A DNA stretch of 64,000 nucleotides from Talinum fruticosum (GCA_021018815.1 JAITYX010000012.1:5133001-5197000); one strand, 5' to 3'; numbered from the stretch's first letter, positions 1 through 12,189 are shown. Numbers and translations: made by a program. Notes: generated by a model not told the origin, from the letters alone.

Positions 1-688
1 TATGTAACTCAAACAAACAACCACCACTTTATGTTTGGAGCCACAACTGCATCATCAGTGGATTGCATTACAATACATGCAGAAGTTGTGCTGCATCTCC
101 ATCGCAGATATCAAAGATGCATGAATGTTTGAAAATAGTCCAATAAATTTTGTCCATGGATGGAAGGGTTATACGAAGGGCATCAACACCATGACAAGGA
201 GACAGGAAGAGCTAGGGGAGCATAATAGGTTAGACTTTCTAAAAAAGGGATAAATCTCTTAAGTCAATCAAGTTAAGAGCAAGTGCAATGGAAATATATC
301 CATGATTCCTACACATCAACATTCTTTCTTTCCAATCTCAAAAAATATGTTCCCTACAATCAAAAAGTATATTGTTCAATCAAGGAACCACAAAAGCAAA
401 GGTAATAGATCTTAGTGCCAAACTTAGAGTTCTTCCGTAAAGCATATTCAGGCAAAATCAAGTCTTTAATAGTGCTCTTACACTTGATTGAAACCTATAT
501 GTCAAAGCTTATGTCTCACTTTCAAGCAGCAGATTGAGAAACAGATAAGGCTGATTCATATACCAAATGTCTTATGTCTCACTTTCTGGCCCAAATGGAA
601 TTCATATTGAACATTTTCATATGCCAAAGCTTTTTAGATGCAGCTAGAGACTCAACCTCTAATTAAGATATTTCATCTCGTAACTCAG
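1..688. other. Unassigned decayed sequence, possible copia RNase H tail
   Basis: No convincing reading frame is seen. Around 550-600 on the plus strand a short stretch reads ADSYTKCL, which resembles the D-x-x-TK-x-L signature near the C-terminus of copia RNase H. It is isolated and the surrounding frame is broken, so this may be an old copia 3' end or chance. Nothing else in the stretch is recognised. Confidence 0.3.
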
Positions 689-862
689 CAGCAGCTATGT
701 GCAGCAGATGGTCTGCTGCAGCCAGCAGACTATGTGCATCAGATGGTCTGCTGCAACCAGCAGCTATCTACAGCAGAAGGTCTGCTGCAGTGCTGCAGCA
801 ACTAGCGATAGCAGAAGACTATTGCAGCCAGCTTACGTTGGCTGCAGCAGCCTTCTACTCGC
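689..862. repeat. CTG/CAG-rich imperfect short tandem repeat
   Basis: Imperfect copies of a motif close to ATGGTCTGCTGCAGCCAGCA occur several times, separated by CAGCAG runs. The repetition opens two overlapping plus-strand frames of 60-70 codons rich in Ala, Ser and Gln. They are by-products of the repeat, not genes. It may lie in an old LTR or leader, but no termini were found. Confidence 0.6.
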
Positions 863-3217
863 AGATAGCAACTACTTGAGTTACTCTGTTAGACCCATTT
901 CTTATAAATAGATCTTGGAAAATTCAATACTTGCTTAAAATGCACTCGCTGATTGGTTCTCATAGCTAAACTCACGTGGACATGAATGATCCGGAACTCG
1001 AAATAGCCCGCAATTTATGTCCATGAATAGTTGCATTCTTTTGACTTGTTGGATAAGTGGAAAACATATACAAATCGACTCAAAGTAAGAATTGCACAAA
1101 TTGAACCAGATTCAACTTGAGTCTTCTCAGTTAAGCTTGACGTGAGTAGAGATTGATCTTACCCCAATGACCATTAAATTACGAGGCCTACTAACACAAT
1201 TATATTGTAATCAAAGTTACAGTACAGAATAATGAGAAACTTAAAAGGAGGAAACCATTACACGAGATAGCTGGTGGTTTACCGAGAGATAATAGATCCA
1301 TCAATCAAATACTCGAAGGGCGGTTCTTGTATTTAACTTAAGAGTTTCGGATGCACATGTTAAACACTTAAAAACTATTCTCAGATTCTTGACCTCGTTC
1401 CTCTTAGACATACATAAAAAATAAACACTAATAAGACTCCATTCATTCATTAATAGCTCGAACACCGTCATGCACATATTATATCATATCCTCGGTATGG
1501 GTGTCGGTAAAGTATTGCAATGGTACTGACCTCGGTTCAAATTTCAAACCTTGCCTACATTGGCCTTTCCTACTTGAACCTCGTTAGAAAAAATTTAATA
1601 AGAACAAGATGCCAACCCACAAGAAACAAAGTCAAGAAATTAATAGACTCCGGGAACGCCCTCCCCGGACATATTAGATGCTTCCCCACTGTTTGCAATC
1701 ACAAAGAGGTGACAGGATCTACAAATTTTGGATCGATCAGCAAATAATAGATGGAGTGATCTAGCAAGCACAATGTTGGAAGCATCCATTTATACTGGTA
1801 GATGATCCCATTTGATTAGCCCTAGATAATAGGTAAGTTGAGCGAAAATAGGATGAAAAAAAGTCGATTAAGATTTTTTTATATCAAAGTTAAGATCTTT
1901 AAGCGGTTATCCACTAACCACCTAACCCAAAATAGCAATATGTGCTAACCACCTTCAATCTTATCAAAAAGCTAGGAAAAGAATCCGACTAAGACAAATT
2001 ACACAAGATGCAACACCTTGAAACTTTAAGCATCCAACTTCAATCAATTCTTTGATAAAAACAGAAAAAAGTTATTAATGAAATTTCTCTTTATATCATA
2101 AAAAAAATAGAAAAAAGAGCTTCAATCCATTGTTTTTATACATCAAGATAAATATGTAACTATTGTTATTTATCTTTATGTGTAAAATATTTATCCATTT
2201 GTGACATAGTTGTGCTTGGATTGTAACTCTTGTAATATAAATGGAGATCGGTTGGCACTCAGTTGGGAAAAGCCAACCAAAATACTTCACAGCTTTGTTT
2301 GGGCTAACATGATGAATCTTAAACATTCACATAGATAATGCATATATACTTCAAAATAGTTGAGAAAAATCTACATACAGCCATGGTATACCTTGCTCTA
2401 AGTGAATAATGACGTCATTTTGAATCCATAAAGTGATGCAGATTCGAGAAACCAAAATAGCTAGCTAATTGTTAGTAACTTTTGTCTAGGCTAGGCATTG
2501 GCCCTTTTCGAGGTTCCGAAGAGTGTACTCAATGCTTTCAGTTTGCTTGCTCAAAATGCACTTGGTGATTGGTCCTTATAGTTCTCTAATCACGCCAAAC
2601 ACCTTCAACTTCAAAACTTGGCTTGAGTTTCGAAATCAGGCCAAACAGTTTGTTGATTTTCTATTCTTTATTAATTGTAACTCCACTCAAGACGTTGCTT
2701 GAATAGAATAAGACAACCAAATATGGATCCTATCAAGGTTGGGAAATCTAGACATAGGCAGCGTTACATTGTCATGTGCTGTTATTTTACATGCAAACCT
2801 ATGAAGTAGTGTAGATGCCATTGCAAGTTGTCTCCCTGTTATACTAACCCCCGTGATTTTCTAATTTCGGTTCCTGGGAGAATTTGATTGCCCTGAAAAG
2901 CCGGACTTGGTCGAGTAAACATTGAAACCAAGCAATTCTAGTAAAAACATGTTAGCGAAGGATAGACATAGATTTAACAAACCAACATGCCATAGAACTT
3001 CCTATACAATGCCAAGGAAAGCTAAAATGTTGAATCGAACAGACTACAACAATTAATATAGTAGCCGGATCGAGAGTGTGAACCATTATAACCTGAACTC
3101 TATCTCTCTTGATTAGAACATAAATTCAGCGAGTCATAAGCAATTTTGAACCTCCAATTTCACCCAACAAAATTCAAAATTGTGCACACAATCGCACAAC
3201 ATGTAAAAGAATAAAGA
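863..3217. other. Unassigned low-complexity spacer
   Basis: AT-rich DNA without a supportable gene. The longest frames are 75-76 codons, with no family resemblance. A stretch of about 38 bases at 930-967 recurs with mismatches at 2546-2583 in the same orientation (both contain AAAATGCACT followed by TGATTGGT), so part of this interval may be an old duplicated repeat. No termini or target duplications were found. Confidence 0.4.
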
Positions 3218-3579
3218 CTAAAAATCAAAGCAGTAAATCAATCGAAAAATTAAGGGATAATTTGGAGAACGAAACCCTTGTACCTGGAAATCAACCGCAA
3301 AATTAGGCAGCGCAGGGTTTGGCAATGGCAAGGCTGTCGGCGGCCGACAATTGATCGTTGGAGAGACTGTGTGAATCGGGAGGGCGGAGGGCAAGGCAGT
3401 CCGTAGTCGGCGACCGGCGATCGAGTGTCGGAGAGAGACTGGCACCGTGAGTAGTGCGAGAGGCCGAGAGTAGTACGATTGAGAGCAAGGCGTCAATGGC
3501 GATTCTAGAAGTAGAGGCAAACGAAGAAAGAAGTAGTAGCAGTCATGGTTTGATATTTCGTGCGGTAATTTTGACATAG

Positions 3580-3809
3580 GAGGGAATATAAGTAAAATGT
3601 TTTATTTTATTTTTATTTTCTCTCCTATTTATAATAACGACCATATTTTAAATATTAATAACGATGATTTTTGTAAACCATCGTCTAGTGATAATTTTTC
3701 CAAGAAAATCGAGACGACGAAAATGCACTTTCGTCATTATTAGTATTATTTAACGATAAATTTTATATATGGTTGTTAATATGTGGTCGTTAAAAACCTT
3801 TTTCTAGTA
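3580..3809. mobile_element. Probable CACTA-type DNA transposon end
   Basis: The end at 3796-3809 reads CCTTTTTCTAGTA. Its reverse complement TACTAGAAAAAGG is one base from CACTAGAAAAAGG, the kind of terminus seen in plant CACTA (En/Spm) elements. The preceding 220 bases hold repeated AACGAC/GTCGTT-like motifs and the short inverted pair GACGAAAA/TTTTCGTC with variants, as expected of CACTA subterminal repeats. The other end was not found. The SIRE-like sequence begins only a few bases after this terminus, so the two elements are abutted. The S/P-rich frame at 3218-3577 might be internal to it, but I see no transposase. Confidence 0.45.
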
Positions 3810-3812
3810 TAC

Positions 3813-5267
3813 ATCGATAGAGTTTCGATCCACTTCTTTACCTTTTTCATCTAAGTCCAGTTTCATGTCTGCTACTCATTGGTGTTGTCTGCAAGTTTTG
3901 CATCATGAAGCTTGTACTTCTTCAACAACTACTTGGTATACTTAGATTGATGGACATAGATGTCATCTTTATCTTGTTTGATTTGTAGACCAAGAAAGAA
4001 ATTGAGCCCTCCCATCATACTTTTTGGAATTACTTGTCTCATTAACTTAGAAAAATCTCGACATTAATTTTCATTAGTAGATCTAAAGATTATATCATCA
4101 CCATAAATCTGAACAATAAGAAAGTCTTTCCCCTTGATTTTTATGAAAAGAGTTTTGTCAATCTGATCTCTTTTGAAATCATTTTCAACCAAGAAACTGT
4201 TCAATCTTGCATACCAAGCTTTGGGAGCTTGTTTAAGACTATAAAGAGCCTTTTGTAACTTGAAAACATGATTTGGAAATTCTAAGTTTTCAAATCCAGG
4301 GGTTGCTTAACATAGACTTCCTCTTGAATGAAACCATTCAGAAAAGCACATTTGACATCCATTTGATATAATTTAATATTCATGCTTGATGCAAATGTGA
4401 ATAGGATTGTAATTGCTTCAATCCTAGCAATTGGAGCAAAGGTTTCCGCACAATCAATCCTCGCTTCTTGATTGTAACCTTCAACCACAAGTCTAGCCTT
4501 ATTTCGACTACCAACCCATCCTCATCCAGTTTGTTCTTGAAAACCCATTTGGTTCCTATGACTGGGTGGTCGGAAGGTCGTTTGGTCAAAGTCCATACTT
4601 GGTTTCTCTCAAATTGATTAAGTTCCTCTTGCATGGCCTCTACCTATTCAGGTTCATTTAAGGCCTCTAGTGCATTTTTGGGTTTAGTTAATGATATGAA
4701 TGCAGTGAATGCACATAGATTTTGCAAAGAAGAACGAGTTCTTACCCCACTGTTGATGTCGGACAAGATGTTCTCAAATGTGTGGCTCGAAGCATATTTG
4801 AATGCTCTACCTGTTCTCTCGGTTCACCACATTTGTTGGTTGAACTAGTTGATCTTTAGTGATCCGATTTGACCGAGCTAGCTCATCTATTTGATCTTCG
4901 GCATTCCGAGTAGGCTCTTGACCTGGTTCGATCCGAGTCATAGTGTTCCGAGTCTGTCTTATTCTCGAGCTGTTTTCTTTTGATTCCGTCCGAGCTCAAC
5001 TTCAGTAAGATCATCTTCATCTCGATTGAGTTTCGGATATGAGAACGTTGACTTACTTGGTTTTCCCTTATCAATCTCATCAAACACAACGTGGATGCTT
5101 TCTTCCACTTTATTAGTTCTTTTATTGAAAACACGATATGCTTTACTATGAGATGAATAACCTAGAAAGATACCTTCATCCGACCGAGCATCAAACTTGG
5201 TTAGGTGATCTTTACCATTGTTGTGAACATAGCACTTACATCCGAAGGGTTTGAAGTATGAGATGTT
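3813..5267 (-). pseudogene. SIRE-1 reverse transcriptase and integrase C-terminal remnant
   Basis: Minus-strand pieces match copia RT in several frames: [17 protein letters not shown] and [14 protein letters not shown] at about 4300-4480, and [14 protein letters not shown] upstream at about 4500-4570. The catalytic box at 4094-4105 reads YGDD, where copia RT normally has YVDD. The two aspartates remain but the second residue is changed. The interval at 4640-5267 covers the linker and integrase C-terminal part and aligns with 45130-45590 of SIRE-3 and 63060-63600 of SIRE-5. Several frameshifts and stops show it is dead. RNase H, which should follow at lower coordinates, is absent. Confidence 0.8.
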
Positions 5268-5272
5268 GGGTT

Positions 5273-6800
5273 GGAAGACTCGGACCTTACATATACATCA
5301 TTCTGAGTTCCATTAAGGAATCGGGTACAAGACTTCATCTCTTATAAGATTTTGATTAAAAGTCATTCTATCCGTCGTAGAAGCTTTTACGAGTGATATA
5401 GAATCTTTTCTCGGTGTTACGTAAACTATTGCATATGTTCTCACTTGATTCCGACTTACTCGGAAAGTATAATCTGCTCACACACAGCTTTGAGTCACTC
5501 ATACAACACTTAGATATATTGCATGTTCAAACACCGACTCTAATGTGCATAAACCCGAGTCCGACTTCATGATCTAAGTTTGATTGAATTATTGTGTTAA
5601 TTCAACTTTCTAAGTTAGCATTCTTGGTTTGAACATTGGCAGTCTAGATCAAGTCTTTGTACTCGATGTTCGTTATCCGACTTGCTTTACTTCTAGACCG
5701 ACTCGGATGGAATTTGAGTATAATGGATACTATAATAAAAAAATTCCACTCTTTTAGGACTCGGATAATTATGCACTTAATTATCTTAATTAAATTATTA
5801 TCTGTGTCTAATCTTGGACCAAAGTATTTATACTTTGAGAACCAAATTGATTTACTTTTGTAGGTTATTCAAACGAGGCTATCCTATTTTTGAAATACAA
5901 AAGTAACCGAGCTTCAACATGTCAAATCACCAGCGAGACAAGGCTTTTTCTACCTTCGACCGAAGACCGGACAATCGTGTCGTGGTTGTCCGTTGCCAAA
6001 GCTGGAAATCCGTAACTCTAAGCTCAATGGTGGTTTCCACCCTACTTTTCGGACACCATCGGTGGATTGGTACTTTCAAAGGAGTCAACAGCCGTTGCCC
6101 AACGTTCACACCTCAACGGACATTTTACGAGTGACTCAAAAAACCATTGCAACGGTCACAAAGGACTTCCGGTCGGAAGATAGTTACAACGGCTAATCTG
6201 CTTGGTTATCTATATATAGAAGCCAACACTCGGGACTTGAAGATTGCTGAATCAACTGTCAATACACGCACTTAAGCAAAAGTCATTGTATTTCATATCG
6301 AATCTTCTACTTACAACTCCAACTCTGTATTTAACATCTTTCCGAGTTGTAAGGTCTTGTAATCTATTACAAACACTCATTCTTAGTTTCTCGAGTAAGG
6401 TCCCTTGACTGAGCTGAAAGGGTTAACTCAGCTCGGTTGTCCCTAACTCGTAAAGGTTACCTCGGTTAGGAAGTACTAGATCAAATAAGGGAATTTCGAG
6501 TCTAGGAAAATCTTGTACGGAATTGTCTAAGGGAGCAATTCCGGTTGAGTCTCTCTACTATATTTTGTGGATTCAAAATAGTGGATTTGACTTGGTGCTT
6601 GGATTAGCACTAACCATGGTTTTCTGCCCCGGGAGGGTTTCCACGTAATTTTTCCGAGTTAGTACTTTTCGAGTTCAATCTAAACTCGGACTCTCCTCGA
6701 GTTCCGTCTAGTTTTATTCTTCCATTACTTGGTCAAATTTCCCCATCACCTTATTCACCCCCTTCTAGGGTGACTTAGTCTCTCCAAGAGCAAACCTTCG
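5273..6800 (+). mobile_element. Solo LTR of the SIRE-like family with GGGTT duplication
   Basis: A complete LTR in plus orientation, opposite to its host SIRE-1, with no internal region. The family LTR starts TGAAGACTCGG and ends AAACCTTCA; here both outer bases are mutated (GGAAGACTCGG and CCTTCG). The flanks 5268-5272 and 6801-6805 are both GGGTT. Removing the LTR and one copy restores a sequence matching SIRE-3 near 45575-45590. Length is 1528 bp, the same as the LTR at 52731-54258. A TATA box sits at 6210-6219. It was left by recombination between the two LTRs of a full element. Confidence 0.9.
6210..6219 (+). promoter_or_regulatory. LTR TATA box (solo LTR)
   Basis: CTATATATAG followed by AAGCC. 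The same position in the other LTRs of this family carries CTATAAATAG, so this is the likely core promoter marking the U3/R boundary. Confidence 0.6.
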
Positions 6801-6805
6801 GGGTT

Positions 6806-7560
6806 TCTTTCCCTAGTTGAGCTCGTATGGAGTTTTCTTCGGAATGGGTCTAACGAGGAATCTATTCGAGTGTGTAGTTTCGTTGTGTTGACTACCTCAG
6901 CCCAAAATAGTAAGGCGGATCATGTTCAATCATCATTGTCCTTCCTATTTCTTCAAGATTTCGGTTCTTTCTCTCCATTACTCCATTCCGTTGAGGAGTT
7001 CTAGGTGCTTAGAAGTTGTGAGAGATACAATTCTTTATCGGAACTTTGTAAATTCGAGTAATCGAACTCCCTTCCATGGTCGGTTTGAATTCTTTTCATC
7101 CGAGTCCGAGACTCTACTTGAATTTTCTGCAGAGCTTACTTGAACTCTTTAAAAGCTTCATTTTTGTGCTTAAGAAAACAAACCTAGGTAATGTAGTCGT
7201 CAACAATCACAAGTACATATGATTTACCTCCGAGACTCTTTACAGGGATTTGACCACAAAAATCCATATGCAACAATCCAATCACTTTGGATGTGGAAAC
7301 AGTTTTGAGAGATTTGAAGGATGATTTGACTGTTTCCCTTTTGTGCATGATTTTTAGTAGTATACATGCTAACATGACCTAGTCTACGATGCCATGTCCA
7401 AGAATCATCATGCAATGATGCATTTAAACAAGACAAATTCTGACTTGGATTAGAAAGAGGAATAGTGTAGGTAGTTCTCGATCTCTTACCCGAGAGCTTA
7501 GTCTCCATGGTAGTCGCATCGAAATATAGCAATTTGTCTAAGTGAACCTTAACTCTTGAC
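6806..7560 (-). pseudogene. SIRE-1 integrase and GAG-pre-integrase remnant
   Basis: On the minus strand the frame at 7224-7532 carries WTWHRRLGHVS, the zinc-binding GAG-pre-integrase motif that precedes the integrase core in copia polyproteins. An overlapping frame has VIGLLHMDFCGQIPVKSLGG, the start of the catalytic core with its first aspartate. The rest, down to 6806, aligns with SIRE-3 45590-46200. Relative to SIRE-3 about 80 bp are missing near 7350, which removes the tail of the zinc domain. Frameshifts are present throughout. Confidence 0.8.
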
Positions 7561-9600
7561 TTTTGTCACATAATTGAGTGATGCTTGAGTAGATTGTACT
7601 TTAATCCTTTGACAAGATAGACCGGCTCGACCAGGTTATCTCATTTCCTATCTTGCCCTAACTGTCATCTCCAAAAGTGACTTTGCCTCCTTTGTAATCT
7701 TCCAACTCGGAAAATAGTCTTGAATCTCCCGACGTGTGGCGTGAGCATCCACTGTTTAAGTACCAATGACCTTTTGTCCTTTTACGAGTTACCTACAAGT
7801 CGAAACACACTAACCCTTCTCACTTCCTCTAACGAACCTAGTAACTCCCTTTACTCGTGGTCTTTTTCGAGGAAGAAGACTCTTGGAACCCATATTTGTA
7901 TAACTTCGGGTTTGGTCCGATTCTGAGTCTTCCATTTAGAAAACCGAGTCCGTTTCTGTTTCTTTTGAAAATCATTTCTTTTATAAATAGGCGGAGAAGG
8001 TTTTCTCTAAAAACTAATCTGGGCTTAGTCCTTCTTTCATTTTTATGAATAGGACCATGCTCGATCTTCTTGAACTTCACAGTTCTAGAATCCTTTTAAA
8101 AAGATTTGCGTAGGAATGAGATTCCTCCTCTTTGTTAAAACTAAGTCCTTTTTCCTGAAAGAGACATACCGAGAGCCTAAGAGCATGTCAAGATTTTTTG
8201 ACCTTGAGTAAATTTCAAAACAAGTTCTTGAGACTCATTGAGCTTTTGTTTCATATGCTCATTTTCTCTTCGAGTGACTCGGACTCAGTCTCATTAGCTT
8301 GAGTACTAGTCTTGAGTTCTCTTAGAGTAAGTCTCAGCTTTTCCAATTCATTTTTCAAACCAATACTCTTAGAAGTAAGAGACTCAAGTTGTTATTTGAA
8401 TTCGGAAGAATCGAATTGGACTTTTCTTCCAAACTATAAATATATTTTGCTAAAACAACTTTGGAGAACTTAAGAAAGCATTCAATTACCTCTTGAGGAT
8501 TTGTCTCCTCGATTGTCTAAATTGTTGGAATCGACTTAGATTCAGCTTCCGAGTGTGTTAGTGCCATCACACACTTTGAGTCGTCCGAATCCTCATCTTT
8601 TTCTAATGAGTCTTCATCACTCCATGTGGCCATCATAGCCTTCTTTTTCTTTCTCTCCCTCTTTCTTCTTGGACAGTCTTTGACTATATGATCTTTGCTT
8701 GCCACAATCAAAACAGACCGAGTTCTTAGTCAAAGATAACTTGGAAGGGAGGTGTATTTACCTTTTCTATCCTTCTTAACTTTCTTATAGAACTCTTCTT
8801 TTGGCCTTTTGTCCCACTTCTTCTGCTTCATCATCCTTTTGAAGCCTCGAGCAATGAGTGCCATGGGATCTTCTTCGGAGTATGAGGAACTCGGACTTTC
8901 TCCTCTTCTTTCCGAGGCTTTCAACGCAATGTTCTTTTTGGTGTTGACCTCTGCATCCTCTTAATCCGGATGGATTTCACGGGTAACTTCCCAATCAGTT
9001 CATTTGGCTTTAGTTGAGAGAGGTTCTAAGCTTCCTCGACCCCATCTTCTCTTTGGTAGACTTCTTAGAATTTTTCCGTACATTTGTTTGTAATCTCGGT
9101 GAAGCGTATGAACATCCGAGTGATGTTTTCTTCGGCTCTATCTTGAACAGCTGATATTTGTGAAGATATTGACTTATCTTCGCTTGTCTCACTTGGCTTG
9201 TTCCATCATATGTGTTGACAAGAGTGTCGCACACATCATTAGCCGTGTCACGAGCCGACATTCTATTGTACTCTTTAGAGCTGATAGCGCACATCATAAT
9301 GTTCATCGCTTTGAAGTTCTTTCTGAATTTTTCCGACTCTTCATTGGTGTACTTGAACTTTGCTTTAGGTACTGGTCTTGAATCTTCCGTCTTCATAGGA
9401 ATGTAATTGCCCTCTTGTATGATGTTCCAAACATCTTCATCATTGTCCAGTAGAAAGCATTCTATTAGCTTCGTCCGAGTGTACGAAATTTAATCCTTTG
9501 AACTTAGGTGGTCTACTAGAAGATCTTCCTTCATCGAATTCTCCGTTATTCCGAGCCATCCGATCTTTAAACATTTGGATTATTAGATCCTTACTGAAAG
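7561..9600 (-). pseudogene. SIRE-1 gag and protease remnant
   Basis: Minus-strand gag. The frame at 9010-9396 contains NIMMCAISSKEYNRMSARDT and WDTLVNTYDG-type sequence (UBN2-like gag domain), then KISQYLHKYQLFKIEP. Downstream comes EEDPMALIARGFKRMMKQKK (8800-8900), then a CCHC knuckle at about 8660-8730 (CFDCGK, then HIVKDC after a frameshift), and an acidic Asp/Glu tract. The protease site at about 7735-7770 reads WYLNSGCS, with Asn in place of the catalytic Asp of the usual DSG. Many frameshifts. Gag would coat the RNA in virus-like particles, and protease would cleave the polyprotein. Confidence 0.8.
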
Positions 9601-9604
9601 GCTA

Positions 9605-9619
9605 GGCTGTCATACAAAT
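9605..9619 (-). other. Primer-binding site of SIRE-1
   Basis: On the minus strand, directly after the LTR end, the sequence is a degenerate version of TGGTATCAGAGCC, the site complementary to initiator tRNA-Met used by many plant copia elements. The SIRE-3 copy (48493-48506) is better preserved, reading TTGGTATTAAAGCC. Confidence 0.55.
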
Positions 9620-11106
9620 TGAAGGTTTGCTCTTAGAGAGTACTAGTCACCGTAGAGGGGGTGAATAAGGTGATGAGGAAATTTTAGCAAACTTAGAAAC
9701 TTTAAGCTTGAAAGGAATGAACAAGACAATCCGAGTTTAGAATTTACTAAGAAAAGTGTAAACTTAGAGATACTTGGAAACCCTCCTGGTGCGGAAAACC
9801 AAGGACGAGTGCTAATCCAAGCCCCAAGTCAAATCCACTATTTTGAATCCACAAAATACAACGGATCGATTCAACCGAATTGCTCCCTTAAATAATTCCT
9901 TACAAAGTTTTCCTAGACTCATAAATTCCTTTATCTAATCTAGCACTTCCTAACCGAGGTAACATTTACAGCTAGGGACAACCGAGCTGAGTTAACCCTT
10001 ATAGCTCGGTCAAGGGACCTTACTTAGAAAGTTAGAAGAGTATGTAATCGATTACAAGAGTTTACAACTCGTAAAGTATGAATTACAAGTTGGAAGTTGT
10101 AAGTAGAAGATTGAATATGAATACAATGACTTTTGTTAAGTAATGTGTTTCAACAATAATTCCAAGCAAAATTCAAGTCTTGAGAGGTGGCTTCTATTTA
10201 TAGATGACCAAGCGGACTAGCCGTTGTGTCCGATTTGTGAACCGAAGCCTTCTTGACGGTTGTAACGGTTCTTCTAAGTCGCTCGAGAAAATATCCGTCG
10301 AGATGTGAACGTTAGACAATGGCTCTTGGCTCCTAAAGGTGCTCCAGTCAATTGGTGTTGTCCGAAAAGTAAGGTGGAAACCACTTGTTGAACTTAGAAA
10401 TGAAGTTTTCCAGCTTTGGAAATAGACAACCACGACACGGCGTCCGAGCCTATTCGAAGTAGAAAAGCCTTGTCTGCCTGGTGATTGACAACTTGAAGCC
10501 GGTTACTTTTGTAATTAAAAAAATAAGATAACCTCGTTTAGATAACCTACAAAAGTAAACAATTTTGGTTCTCAAAGTGTAAAATACTTTGGTCCAAGAT
10601 TAGACACGAGATAATAATTTAATTAAGATAATTAAGTATGTAATTATCTTAGGCCTACAAGAGTTAAATTTTTTGAGTCTAATATTCATTATACTCAAAT
10701 TCCATCGGAGTTAGTTTTAAGAAAGATCCAGTTATAAGAGTGAAAACATCGAGTATAAGAACTTCATCTAGGCAAATAACTCTCAAACAAACATACTAAT
10801 TGAGAAAGATGAATTAACCCTATAATTCACTTTGCTATGAAATGCATAGTCGAACTTAGAAAATAAGAGTTAGAGAGAATATTTGAACATGCGATAAATC
10901 TAAGTGATGTCCGAGTGACTCGGAAATATCAATGTGAGAAGATAAACAAGAATGTGTATTATGAGTTAGTCGAATCGATTGAAAACTTGTACAGGAGTTT
11001 CTATAACACTCGGAATGACTTGTAATCAAAACTTAGGAGAGATAAGGTTTGTACTTGAGTCTTTATGTGATACACGGAATGATCTAGCCTCGAGTTTGAG
11101 TCTTCA
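9620..11106 (-). mobile_element. 5' LTR of SIRE-1
   Basis: LTR in minus orientation. On that strand it starts TGAAGACTCAAACTC (high-coordinate end, 11106) and ends CAAACCTTCA (9620). It lies directly upstream of the PBS, so it is the 5' LTR. Length 1487 bp. A TATA box (ATCTATAAATAGA on the minus strand) is at 10193-10204. It is homologous along its length to the LTRs at 5273, 29764, 34759, 39561, 52731 and 58981. At the high-coordinate end it abuts a Tat/Ogre-like LTR. Confidence 0.9.
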
Positions 11107-12189
11107 CATTCATATTTCACCATTGAATCCGTGCAAAGAGTTAACGAATATTCGATTATTCTCGATCTCCGGGGCACACATTCAACCGATCACTACCATC
11201 CCCTAGATAAAACTCACAAAACTAGCCCTTTTCTTCGATTGTCACCATTACATTGAGTGATCCGGCAAGGATATCCAAGTCAGCAAGGTGGGACAACCCG
11301 AGGGCCATATTTCATCCTTCGAACAACTATATTTATTTCATTTTTATTTGCTTTTCGTATTATGGTTTAAGAGACGTAATCGCTTTAATTTCCTCCCGAC
11401 CGATGTAATCTTTTCTTTTGTGTTTTTCTTTCTTTTATCGCTTTCTTTATCGCTTTTTTTATCGTTTTCGTTGTTATGGTTTAGTTGGTTTAATTTTGTT
11501 TCGCATGATGTATGCTTGCTTTCTTACATCTTTATTAATACACTACTCGAACAAGTAATGGCCGTCTTCGGACAGGTTGAACGAAAGGGTTTGTCCCTAC
11601 GTTTTGTATCCTTGCCCCCAAATCCGATTCTCGCTTTAAGACCGATGGAGTCATCTTTTAGCCTCTTCTTGTCTTAGTTTTCCCATAGTAAGATGGGAAG
11701 AGCAAATTTTGTTTTGTTACTTTTCCTTCTCAAAAACTAACTGGCGACTCCCTTGTTTTATGCTTTATTAGGATCTAGTTCTGCCGACTTGGCAAAGGCC
11801 TAGACTGGTTCCACTAGCCACGGCCGGTGCCCACCATCCCCGGTGGAGGCTACGGCCAGCACCGTGGGGTGGCGGTGGTGGCTTTGGTCAAGATTGGTGT
11901 CTTCACACCAATATGGCCCGAAAGCCCTATGGCAAAATCATAATCCTAATATCATTTAGTCCTTAATTAGAAAATAATATCTCGGGACTTCTAAAATAAT
12001 TGCTAAAATAAAATGATAATAAAATCACCAATCAAATCTGATTTAATTGATTTCAACTTGGTCTAATAAAATGAAAATCTTAGTAAAAGGTTCACCCCCA
12101 CATTCTATAATGCATCTTCAAAAATCATCTTCAAAATCAACCATTAAAGAAAAAGAGACTCCATAAGAGTGGGGAAGCTCGACAGGGCC
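11107..12189 (+). mobile_element. Tat/Ogre-like gypsy LTR end, PBS and leader
   Basis: Plus-strand fragment homologous, in inverted orientation, to 28971-29763 plus 31345-31690. Both share a GTGGGACA block, a run of T/C-rich motifs, a 7-bp hairpin (TTCCCAT/ATGGGAA at 11680-11699) and an AT-rich downstream part. The candidate LTR end is about 11741, followed by TGGCGACTCC (11742-11751), the primer-binding motif I recall from Ogre/Tat elements. The leader runs to about 12190, where copia RT coding starts. The U3 side is cut at 11106 by SIRE-1. Family assignment is inference, supported by Tat-type pol elsewhere in the window. Confidence 0.6.

Larger units (their letters stand above)
3813..11106 (-). 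mobile_element. SIRE-1: truncated SIRE/Maximus-like copia element
   Basis: Minus-strand Ty1/copia element in the order 5' LTR (9620-11106), PBS, gag, protease, integrase, RT. It is cut off at about 3813, within the RT/RNase H part, so RNase H, the extra 3' ORF and the 3' LTR are missing. A solo LTR of the same family in opposite orientation interrupts it at 5273-6800. All frames are broken, so it cannot be autonomous. Assignment to SIRE/Maximus rests on gag (WDTLVNTYDG, zinc knuckle DHIVKDCP), LTRs of about 1.5 kb and the extra 3' ORF of the related SIRE-3. No target duplication can be tested because the 3' LTR is lost. Confidence 0.8.

Noticed and set aside
3218..3577. 119-codon minus-strand frame rich in Ser, Pro and Leu
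   Set aside because: Low-complexity composition, overlaps a second open frame, no motif, and lies next to a transposon end. No basis for calling a gene.
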